The notes under the pieces were generated by a model. It had not been told where the DNA came from and ran no database searches. It saw nothing but the letters and a program-made list of their open reading frames with translations. Shown piece after piece: positions 1-5,528 of a stretch of 7,060 nt of DNA. Each line of letters starts with the position of its first letter. The stretch's first letter is position 1. The stretch spans positions 1 through 7,060 of the forward strand of contig CALLCD010000243.1 in assembly GCA_938049795.1 (NCBI GenBank), read 5' to 3'. The translations under genes were made by a program, and so were the position numbers. The stretch is from an uncultured Hyphomonadaceae bacterium (GTDB taxonomy: Bacteria > Pseudomonadota > Alphaproteobacteria > Caulobacterales > Hyphomonadaceae).

Positions 1-46
1 TGCCGGGCTGGTGGCTTCCGAGCGGGGTGATTGTTCCAGATTTCAT
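1..46 (-). CDS. 5' end of an unidentified gene, truncated by the window edge
   Basis: An ATG at 46-44 on the minus strand opens 15 codons that stay open to the window edge and read MKSGTITPLGSHQPG. A GGGAGAGG ribosome binding site (about 52-59) sits five bases upstream of the ATG, and a plausible promoter lies at 60-89. The fragment is too short for a family call and I do not recognise it. It points the same way as the MFS transporter gene but is separated from it by 200 bp that carry their own promoter and two operator-like sites, so it is probably an independent unit under the same regulator as the genes further right. The existence of a gene start here is well supported by the start signals; the product is unknown. 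Confidence 0.6.
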   Translation of the reverse strand, partial: MKSGTITPLGSHQPG

Positions 47-59
47 TATATCCTCTCCC

Positions 60-89
60 ATAATACAGTCATCTGTTTCATCAGACCAA
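60..89 (-). promoter_or_regulatory. Candidate sigma-70-type promoter of the left-edge gene
   Basis: Read on the minus strand, TTGGTC (89-84) and TATTAT (65-60) are separated by 18 bp and resemble -35 and -10 elements. The start codon at 46 would lie a short leader downstream, and the ribosome binding site falls between. The operator-like site at 88-105 touches the upstream edge of the -35 box. This is pattern matching by eye. Confidence 0.4.
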
Positions 90-105
90 TAAGATATACC
101 TTATA
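88..105. promoter_or_regulatory. Operator-like site c1 (AAGATATACCTT)
   Basis: This stretch matches the perfect palindrome TAAAAGATATATCTTTTA (3258-3275) at 14 of 18 positions, with the core reading AAGATATACCTT. It overlaps the upstream edge of the candidate -35 box of the left-edge gene. Its right half is degenerate: the central GATATATC becomes GATATACC. A second copy begins immediately next to it. It is inferred to bind the same regulator as the sites at 3108-3125 and 3258-3275. Confidence 0.5.
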
Positions 106-123
106 GAAAAGATATACCATTTG
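106..123. promoter_or_regulatory. Operator-like site c2, tandem copy
   Basis: This second 14/18 match to the 18-bp palindrome is centred exactly 18 bp from the first and in the same phase. It shares the variant core AAGATATACC. The tandem arrangement just upstream of a -35 box would suit a regulator binding as two adjacent dimers. It lies 60-77 bases upstream of the left-edge start codon. Confidence 0.5.
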
Positions 124-175
124 AAATGATCATATCCCTTAAAGAAAAACAAGGGAGGTTCCTGAAATTATGGAT

Positions 176-199
176 CATTGTGGCTGATATAGCACAATG
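176..199 (-). terminator. Stem-loop downstream of the MFS gene, possible terminator
   Basis: CATTGTG (176-182) and CACAATG (193-199) form a perfect 7-bp inverted repeat. The stem can extend two more pairs across a single bulged G, leaving a small GATAT loop. It begins about 48 bases past the stop codon of the MFS transporter gene, a reasonable place for the end of that transcript. No run of T follows it on the minus strand, so a classical intrinsic terminator is not shown; it could instead be a processing hairpin or another protein-binding palindrome. Confidence 0.3.
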
Positions 200-246
200 G
201 AGCATTCGCCGGCGGTTGAGGCAGTCTTTGCAGCAGGTGGGGGCGT

Positions 247-1620
247 CTAAACGGGGGTCGGGCTCGTTGAGTTGAACTTGCGCACTTCGGCCAGATAGAG
301 CCGCCGGATAAAGGGCAGCGCCAGCATTGGCACCAGACCGTAAATCACCGGCAGGGCAGCCACAGCCAGATGCAAATTCTCTTCCCCGAACACACGTGTT
401 GACAGCGAGCCAACCGTCGTCGGCCCAAGAAACAGACCGGTCATCGAGATAGTCATATAATAGAGCGCAACGAGTTGCCCGCGGATCCGCGGCGGTGTGA
501 TCAGCAGCATGGCCGTGATCGCCGAGGCAGAGATCATGGCGATCCCGACATTGCTTGCGGCCAGCATCGCATAGGCGATCTCGCCCGTTGGCATCAGGAG
601 GGCCAGTGTGCCGGTCGGAACCATGACTACGAACCCTGCAATTAGAATGCGGAACGGCGCATCGATGATGCCTTTCTGGCTCCACCGGTCGGAGAAGTAG
701 CCAACCAGAATATAGGTCAGTGGGCCGAGAATCAGCAGTGCCCAGAAATTGATATAGGCGTATCTGGCGGGCGCCCAGCCATAGGAGCGCTCAAAGGAGC
801 CGGGCAGGAAACTCGTCTGCCCATAGGCCATAATCGTCATCACGCAGACGAGCGAGATAAAGCCGAGAAATGTGCCCCAGCGTTCGCCAAGGAATTTCAG
901 TGTTTCGGGAAAGCTGCCCGTCTCAATACCGGCATGTTCGACAATGGTTTTGCTGCGCGCGGGTTCGGGGACGAAAAAGAACACAAGTGCCAGCAAGAGC
1001 CCGGGCAGACCGACCATGAAAAAGACCATCTGCCATGGCGCAACCTCGCCAACCAGCGGCAGTTCCAGCCCTGTAAAACTCTCCGACAATCCAAGAACAA
1101 TCGCGGCAATACCGGAGGCCGCCGCGCCGCCGACCGTCAGCGCCATCGTGTAGAAGGCAATCGGCTTGGCGCGTTTCTCCGGCGGAAACGCGTCGCCAAT
1201 CATTGAGATCGCTGCAGGGCCAAGGCTCGCTTCGCCCGCGCCGACACCGAGACGCGCCAGAAACAGCTGCCAGAAATTTGTCGCCAGTCCAGACGCCGCC
1301 GTCGCTAGCGACCAGAGCGAGATGCCAGCGCTCAATATCCAGGTCCGCCGTCGCCGGTCCACAACCCAGCCAATCGGGATCGCCATGGTCGCATAAAAAA
1401 TCGCAAACGCTGCGCCATTGATCAGGCCGAACTGTTCGTCCGTAATGCCAAGATCGGCTTTGATCGGCTCGATTAGATAGCCAATAATGCCGCGGTCAAC
1501 ATAGCTGAAGACGTAAGCGATAAAGAGCAGGCTCACCATGCCCCATGACGTGATCGGGGAGGGGTACGCATCCTTGCCCGCCTCTGTTTGTATGGGCTGT
1601 GCTGGTGCACTGTCACTCAT
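247..1620 (-). CDS. Spinster-like MFS transporter
   Basis: This is a 457-residue inner-membrane transporter of the major facilitator superfamily, a normal length for a 12-helix member. The first helix carries the D42-R43 pair typical of Spinster-like and organic-anion MFS proteins. Motif A (GWVVDRRRRT, about 84-93) lies between helices 2 and 3 and is repeated as GYFSDRW (about 307-313) in the second half. ARLGVGAGEA (122-131) in helix 4 and the PP..RGQ loop (about 376-382) also fit Spinster-like proteins. The ATG at 1620 follows an AGGGAG ribosome binding site. It is the last gene of the DUF1330-VOC-MFS unit, 69 bp after the VOC stop codon. Substrate is unknown; the context suggests uptake or export of the compound the neighbouring enzymes handle. 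Family call strong, subfamily moderate. Confidence 0.9.
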   Translation of the reverse strand: MSDSAPAQPIQTEAGKDAYPSPITSWGMVSLLFIAYVFSYVDRGIIGYLIEPIKADLGITDEQFGLINGAAFAIFYATMAIPIGWVVDRRRRTWILSAGISLWSLATAASGLATNFWQLFLARLGVGAGEASLGPAAISMIGDAFPPEKRAKPIAFYTMALTVGGAAASGIAAIVLGLSESFTGLELPLVGEVAPWQMVFFMVGLPGLLLALVFFFVPEPARSKTIVEHAGIETGSFPETLKFLGERWGTFLGFISLVCVMTIMAYGQTSFLPGSFERSYGWAPARYAYINFWALLILGPLTYILVGYFSDRWSQKGIIDAPFRILIAGFVVMVPTGTLALLMPTGEIAYAMLAASNVGIAMISASAITAMLLITPPRIRGQLVALYYMTISMTGLFLGPTTVGSLSTRVFGEENLHLAVAALPVIYGLVPMLALPFIRRLYLAEVRKFNSTSPTPV

Positions 1621-1689
1621 GATACGTCTCCCTTATGTCGCCTGCGTCTGCGGCGTAGACACCGTGCGTGGATGTTTTGACCTTACTGG

Positions 1690-2691
1690 CTAGTCCTCGA
1701 AAATTTCGATCGGAAAGCCATCGGGATCTATCAGCACCAGCGTTCTCCGGCTGCCGAGAAACGGGCTGGCAGCGTCGGCGGGCGCTTGCAGCACGTCGAT
1801 GTTTGCAGCCACTGCGCGCTTGTGGATGTCGTCGATATTTTTCGAGCGGAACGACCACATGACCAGACCCCGGCTTGGCGGACCTTGGGTTGGCGCGGGG
1901 CTGATATGGTTGTTTTCCTTGTGATCCATAATCACGAGATAGGCCGTTGACGAGCCGGGCGCGAAGGCCTGAATGAAGCGTTCTTCGGCGCCCTCTGGCA
2001 GCAAGAGCGCCGACTTCTCGCCAATCGGGAAGACCACATCGCGACGGATTTCATAGCCCATGACATCGCCAAGAAACGCGCTGACCTCATCGGCATTGGC
2101 CACACAGCGCGCCGAATAGGCCGCCCCGCCAATGCCGGTCTCTTTGTCCATCGGACCAACGGGGACGAAAATGTCAGGCCGCTTCACCGCCAGCAAATAT
2201 GTGTTCTCCGGCCCGAAATAGATGATCTCGGCGGAGACATAGACCTCGCCCGTGGGGCTTTCAAATTCCATCTCTTTCACGCCGATGGTCGAGTCAAAGC
2301 CTGCCGCTTTCATCACCTTTTCATGCGCGTAGAGGTCTTCTTTCGGAAAGCTCAGCGTCGCCCCGCCGGTCAGCAAACCATCATATTCGGGCCGCACTTG
2401 GTCGGTCTCTTCGGCGCGGTGGATGACGCGGACCTGAATGTTCTGGCCTTCGCCCGATTTGTGGAACAGGCACATCTCCCAGACCGCGCCCTCCGGAAAG
2501 CCGAAATAGGTGTTCAGCTGCGCCAACTCGTCCGCCGCCGGTGTCTGCCAGCCGGACCATTCAAGCCCATACCCGTCGCGAAAGGCCCGCTCGATACTGT
2601 CCTTTTCGCTCGTGACATAGGTCACCGTGTGGAGTTGATCGACGCGCGCGTCTTCGGGCTTGCTGGTCGGAATGAAAATATCTTGTGACAA
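1690..2691 (-). CDS. Two-domain VOC/glyoxalase-fold protein (extradiol-dioxygenase-like scaffold)
   Basis: This 333-residue protein appears to contain four beta-alpha-beta-beta-beta modules, starting near residues 18, 108, 186 and 274. That is the two-domain plan of type I extradiol dioxygenases and related VOC proteins. The last module ends in DPDGFPIEIFE, the usual C-terminal VOC signature, with E329 where such enzymes have a metal-binding Glu. In my hand alignment to BphC-type dioxygenases, the two metal His positions are Tyr192 (AAYSARCV) and Met278 (LVMWSF), so ring-cleavage activity is doubtful. The start is a TTG at 2691, supported by AAGGA eight bases upstream (2700-2704) and the absence of any nearby in-frame ATG. 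It lies 47 bp after the DUF1330 stop and 69 bp before the MFS start, probably in one operon. Fold call strong, reaction unknown. Confidence 0.85.
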   Translation of the reverse strand: MSQDIFIPTSKPEDARVDQLHTVTYVTSEKDSIERAFRDGYGLEWSGWQTPAADELAQLNTYFGFPEGAVWEMCLFHKSGEGQNIQVRVIHRAEETDQVRPEYDGLLTGGATLSFPKEDLYAHEKVMKAAGFDSTIGVKEMEFESPTGEVYVSAEIIYFGPENTYLLAVKRPDIFVPVGPMDKETGIGGAAYSARCVANADEVSAFLGDVMGYEIRRDVVFPIGEKSALLLPEGAEERFIQAFAPGSSTAYLVIMDHKENNHISPAPTQGPPSRGLVMWSFRSKNIDDIHKRAVAANIDVLQAPADAASPFLGSRRTLVLIDPDGFPIEIFED

Positions 2692-2699
2692 AATCTGCG

Positions 2700-2704
2700 T
2701 CCTT
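2700..2704 (-). promoter_or_regulatory. Ribosome binding site that fixes the TTG start of the VOC gene
   Basis: AAGGA on the minus strand lies eight bases before the TTG at 2691. The first in-frame ATG comes only about 90 codons later, inside the conserved fold, so this site is the main reason to accept a TTG start. Confidence 0.65.
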
Positions 2705-2738
2705 GGAGTGAGGGTTGGGAGGAGTGGCGCGTGGCGGT

Positions 2739-3035
2739 CTATTCAGGCACGTCCACAATGACAACTTCTGCATCGGCGAGCCCCGCGCGGAGCTTTTTCA
2801 CTTCCGAATATTCAGGCGAGTTCCAGAAGGCGAGCGCGGCCTCGCGGTTTGGCCATTTCGAAATTGCGACCGAGGAATAGCCCTCAAGCGTGCCTTCGAG
2901 CAAAGTTCCGCCCGGCGCGACGACCAGATATTCACCGCCATATTGCGCGACCACGGCAGGAACCGCTTTCCCATAACCGGAAATGAATTTGTCGCGGTCG
3001 TGGATCTTGCAAAGAATGGTCATGTAAGTTGTCAT
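2739..3035 (-). CDS. DUF1330 family protein (dimeric alpha/beta-barrel fold)
   Basis: This 98-residue protein matches the DUF1330 pattern along its whole length: an N-terminal strand (TTYMTILCKIHD), a Y..Y.....P..V..YGGEYL segment (YGG at 32-34), L-EG (46-48), then a KWPNREAALAFWNSPEYSEVKKLR helix region with the conserved SPEY (73-76) and Arg83, and a closing strand. No signal peptide is seen, so it is expected to be cytoplasmic. The family is related to small ferredoxin-like barrels such as EthD and ABM domains; its biochemical role is unsettled. The ATG at 3035 follows a modest GAGAGA ribosome binding site. It is the first gene of its operon, with an operator-like palindrome 73-90 bases upstream of the start. 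Family call strong, function unknown. Confidence 0.9.
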   Translation of the reverse strand: MTTYMTILCKIHDRDKFISGYGKAVPAVVAQYGGEYLVVAPGGTLLEGTLEGYSSVAISKWPNREAALAFWNSPEYSEVKKLRAGLADAEVVIVDVPE

Positions 3036-3107
3036 CTTGTCTCTCTATTCAGATGTGCGGTGCCCTCGGGCGTGCGGTTTGTGTCTGGTGTGTAAAGCCC
3101 TAATTCG

Positions 3108-3125
3108 TAAATGATATATCTTTTG
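3108..3125. promoter_or_regulatory. Operator-like palindrome b, upstream of the DUF1330 operon
   Basis: This stretch matches the perfect palindrome at 3258-3275 at 16 of 18 positions, keeping the GATATATC core and the TTTT arm. It lies in the divergent intergenic region, 73-90 bases before the DUF1330 start codon. Its centre is exactly 150 bp from the centre of the copy next to the TPR gene. It is inferred to bind the same regulator. I could not identify a convincing -35/-10 pair for the minus-strand operon, so its position relative to that promoter is unknown. Confidence 0.6.
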
Positions 3126-3232
3126 AGGCGGAGCGCAAGTCATGATGATCCGATTGCCGTTTTGGAGCGATGGGTGGGGCTGTCAGCTTGCCGTTTCCTT
3201 GTCAGCGCCAAACAAGGCCACAGAGATTCGGG

Positions 3233-3261
3233 TTGAAGGGAGGAGGGATGACTGGCATAAA
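3233..3261 (+). promoter_or_regulatory. Candidate promoter of the TPR lipoprotein gene
   Basis: TTGAAG (3233-3238) and CATAAA (3256-3261) are spaced 17 bp apart, each matching 4 of 6 consensus sigma-70 positions. Transcription would start near 3268, inside the palindrome at 3258-3275, about 25 bases before the ATG. The overlap of the palindrome with the -10 and start point is what one expects of a repressor-controlled promoter. Identified by eye only. Confidence 0.4.
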
Positions 3262-3275
3262 AGATATATCTTTTA
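3258..3275. promoter_or_regulatory. Perfect 18-bp palindromic operator a, before the TPR lipoprotein gene
   Basis: TAAAAGATATATCTTTTA is its own reverse complement over all 18 bases. It ends 15 bases before the ATG of the TPR gene and overlaps the candidate -10 box and start point. Related copies stand in the upstream regions of the DUF1330 operon and the left-edge gene. A perfect palindrome repeated upstream of several local genes is typical of an operator for a dimeric helix-turn-helix regulator. No regulator gene is visible in the window. Confidence 0.7.
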
Positions 3276-3290
3276 GCGGAGGAACCCATC

Positions 3291-4514
3291 ATGAAGCGCG
3301 ACAATGGTAAGACGGTATACGGACCAAATGGCCAGAGCCGCCCGCTCGATATGGTCCGCATGGGTGTTCTGGGCATGGGGCTGATCCTGCTTGCCGCGTG
3401 CGGGCAGGGGCCAGATTCGCCCGCTGACACAAGTGCTCCAGCGTCAACGAGCATAGCGGTAAACACCAGCTTCGACGAGGGGGCGGCTCTTCTCTATGGC
3501 GCGGAGACCCGTTTTGACTATCCGCGCGCCGTCGAATTGCTGGAAGCGGCCGTTGCCGAAGACGAGACGAACGCCGCCGCCAAAGTCGCGCTGACCTATG
3601 CCTATCTCAAACGGTCAAATTATGCAGGCGCAGCAGAACAGGCCCAAGCCGCAAGCGCACTGGCCGACCCGTTGAGTGCGAAAGATGCGCTCCTGCTCGC
3701 CGCCTACAAAGCGCAGATTGCAGACGATGGCGCAGGCACGATTGCTGCGTGGCAAAACCTTGTCAGCCTGCACCCTGATGACAGATGGGGCTGGTATGAG
3801 CTCGCCTCCGCCCATGCCGCGGTCGAAGAGTATGGCCCTGCCGCCAGCGCATCCCAATCAGCGCTGGCGATAGAGCCCGACCCGGCCAAATGGAGCGCGT
3901 CATGGATCTACTATCTCCACTCCAAAGCGCTGTTTCGTGATGGGCGTCCGGCCGAAGCGGCAGATGCAGCGGAAGCGGGCAAAGACATCGCAGCGACATG
4001 GCGGGCGACCTATTTCCGCATGGCGCTCGGGCAAGTCGCGTCCGGTGCTGAGACCGACACCGCTGCCATCGCCGCCGAATATGAAGCCATCGCCACCAGA
4101 GACGCGCAAATCTCGCCTGTCGTCATCAATGCCAATATTGCGCTTTTCTTCTTTGAGCTTGGCGACTTCGAGACGGCTGCAAAATATGCGCAGATTGCTT
4201 ATGACATCGAGCCGCAAGCCTATCCGTCATGGGCGCTTGGCTACAGTCTGACCGAAGCGGGCGACCCGAACGCCGCGCTCGAAATCCTCGCGCCCGCTGC
4301 CGAGGAATTTCCCGACAATGCGCATGTTTTAGCGGCAAGCGGCTGGGCACATTATCGGCTGGGTGATTTGGCCCGCGCGAAAGAATTGCTCACCGCGGCG
4401 GTCGATGTGTCCTCGCGCAAGCCGTACCAGATACAGGGGCTGCTCGACATTGTGGACAGAGCGATTGCCAATCCCGATGCCGATCCGGCGCCTGCGATTG
4501 CGTGGCTCGGCTAA
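3291..4514 (+). CDS. TPR-repeat lipoprotein
   Basis: This 407-residue protein has an unusually long basic n-region (residues 1-23), a hydrophobic stretch (24-36) and a lipobox LAAC with Cys37 as the predicted lipidation site, so it should be membrane-anchored and periplasm-facing. A short Ser/Thr/Ala/Pro linker (38-60) follows. The rest is alpha-helical tetratricopeptide-type repeats. The clearest are near 97-128, 166-200, 203-236, 281-314 (FFFELGDFETAAKYAQIAYDIEP), 315-348 and 349-381. TPR proteins serve as protein-binding scaffolds; no catalytic domain is visible. The ATG at 3291 follows GGAGG at eight bases' distance and is preferred over Met21 or Met24, which lack such a site. It is transcribed divergently from the DUF1330 operon and appears to share its operator. 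Family call strong; partner unknown. Confidence 0.88.
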   Translation: MKRDNGKTVYGPNGQSRPLDMVRMGVLGMGLILLAACGQGPDSPADTSAPASTSIAVNTSFDEGAALLYGAETRFDYPRAVELLEAAVAEDETNAAAKVALTYAYLKRSNYAGAAEQAQAASALADPLSAKDALLLAAYKAQIADDGAGTIAAWQNLVSLHPDDRWGWYELASAHAAVEEYGPAASASQSALAIEPDPAKWSASWIYYLHSKALFRDGRPAEAADAAEAGKDIAATWRATYFRMALGQVASGAETDTAAIAAEYEAIATRDAQISPVVINANIALFFFELGDFETAAKYAQIAYDIEPQAYPSWALGYSLTEAGDPNAALEILAPAAEEFPDNAHVLAASGWAHYRLGDLARAKELLTAAVDVSSRKPYQIQGLLDIVDRAIANPDADPAPAIAWLG

Positions 4515-4548
4515 GGGCGGCTGTTTCTAAGCTGGCTCGCCTCTCTTC

Positions 4549-4638
4549 CCTCATCCTGAGCGAAGTCGAAGGATGTCTCGCAACCATTAACGGACCTCTC
4601 CAAGCCCACCTCGTGGTTCGACTTCGCTCACCATGAGG
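4549..4638. repeat. REP-like inverted repeat in the convergent intergenic region
   Basis: Two 27-bp arms, 4549-4575 and 4612-4638, are inverted copies of one another. They share the core GAGCGAAGTCGAA and its complement TTCGACTTCGCTC. Each arm is also a small hairpin: CATCCT pairs with AGGATG in the left arm, and CGTGGT with ACCATG (one G-T pair) in the right arm. The arms differ at paired stem positions in a compensatory way, a sign that structure is conserved. It lies between the convergent ends of the TPR and hydrolase genes and could also act as a bidirectional transcription end or mRNA-stabilising element. I recall similar elements scattered through alphaproteobacterial genomes. Confidence 0.7.
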
Positions 4639-4670
4639 CTTCGAGAGACCTGTTTGATTTGCAACTCAAT

Positions 4671-5507
4671 TTAGGGCGCGCAGAGGAAGGCCTCAATATC
4701 GCGCGCAACCTCCGCCGCGCGAAGGTCGAGATAGCCCGTATGCCAATCGGGGCGGTCGAAATATTGCCCGTTCCGGAGATGCTCCATCAGGCGCGGCGTA
4801 ATTTCGTAAAGATCATCATACGGATTAAAAACCCCAACGGGTAGCGAGAGCGACGCCAGATCGCTCGGGAAGGCATCATTATACTCGAACATGGTCTTCG
4901 AGCCCCATTGCGCCGCCGGTCCATTGCGCACAATATCGGCAAAAATACCCGCCTGCATTTCCAGCGTAATGTCCGGCCCCTTATTCTTCATCAGCGACGC
5001 CCAGAGATTTTTGAATTTCTGCCCATCTTCTTCAAGCGGGGCAGGGATGAAGAATTTTTTCATCTGCTCAATCTCTTCAGCGTCAAAAATCGCCGCCGCC
5101 GAGATCACCAGTTTGCCAACGCGTTCAGGCCGCTGGCACACGGTCCGCGTCGCAACTTTCGCGCCGGCATGGATCGCGAACACATCCACTTTCCCGTCAA
5201 ACTTCGTCAGCTCCAACGCGTCGATTATGTCCCAGACCGCGCTGGCATAGTCATCAATGCTGATCGGATGGGGCGGCGGGCTGGAATCGCCAAAGCCGAC
5301 AATATCCGGCGCAACCACAGTGCGGGTCTTTGCCAGATGCGGGATCAGCGCCTCAAAGTTCCGGCTCGATTGGGGGAACATATGAAACAGGATAAGCGGC
5401 CGGCGCGCTTCCGTCTGCGCCATCGCAAACCGCATATGGGTCTGGCCATAGGGGCCGTCGATAAACCGCCGTCTACATGCCATGCTCAAATCTGCTTGTC
5501 CCGTCAT
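4671..5507 (-). CDS. Alpha/beta-hydrolase-fold protein with His at the nucleophile position
   Basis: This 278-residue protein has the alpha/beta hydrolase layout. Numbering here counts a GTG five codons upstream as 1. An RRRFIDGPYGQTHMRF entry strand is followed by the oxyanion-loop segment HMFPQSS (47-53), VVAPDIVGFGDS (69-80) and a nucleophile elbow at 113-122. The elbow reads VFAIHAGAKV, so His118 stands where GxSxG enzymes have Ser. Asp236/Asp237 (NPYDD) and His261 (DWHTG) fit the acid and base positions. No signal peptide is seen, so it is likely cytoplasmic. I chose the ATG at 5507 because AAGGAG lies four bases upstream; the upstream GTG would swallow that site. It follows the cytochrome gene by 21 bp and closes the operon. 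Fold call strong; hydrolytic activity uncertain. Confidence 0.88.
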   Translation of the reverse strand: MTGQADLSMACRRRFIDGPYGQTHMRFAMAQTEARRPLILFHMFPQSSRNFEALIPHLAKTRTVVAPDIVGFGDSSPPPHPISIDDYASAVWDIIDALELTKFDGKVDVFAIHAGAKVATRTVCQRPERVGKLVISAAAIFDAEEIEQMKKFFIPAPLEEDGQKFKNLWASLMKNKGPDITLEMQAGIFADIVRNGPAAQWGSKTMFEYNDAFPSDLASLSLPVGVFNPYDDLYEITPRLMEHLRNGQYFDRPDWHTGYLDLRAAEVARDIEAFLCAP

Positions 5508-5511
5508 GCCG

Positions 5512-5517
5512 CTCCTT
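5512..5517 (-). promoter_or_regulatory. Ribosome binding site that sets the hydrolase start
   Basis: A perfect AAGGAG on the minus strand lies four bases before the ATG at 5507 and twelve past the cytochrome stop codon. It argues against the in-frame GTG at 5522, which lies upstream of it. Confidence 0.6.
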
Positions 5518-5528
5518 CGCACGCCCGG

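Noticed and set aside
136..155. CCCTT and AAGGG inverted repeat with an A-rich loop, considered as a terminator
   Set aside because: The stem is only five base pairs with a ten-base loop and no T-run follows the stem, so it does not stand out from chance.
101..685. A 194-codon minus-strand open frame overlapping the MFS gene end
   Set aside because: It is a shifted frame of the transporter gene, with Cys/Arg/His-rich low-plausibility sequence, and it runs through the operator region.
1645..1660. GTCT...AGAC small hairpin between the VOC and MFS genes
   Set aside because: The stem is four to five base pairs and no T-run follows; insufficient to call a terminator or attenuator.
3142..3276. 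A 44-codon plus-strand open frame beginning ATGATG with GGAG eight bases upstream and ending inside the palindrome, 14 bases before the TPR gene
   Set aside because: It could be a leader peptide, but its composition looks random. The candidate TPR promoter lies within it, and its stop codon falls in the operator by sequence chance. No supporting evidence beyond one weak ribosome binding site.
5508..5522. In-frame GTG start for the hydrolase gene, adding five residues
   Set aside because: The perfect AAGGAG lies downstream of this GTG and just before the ATG at 5507, so the ATG is the better start.
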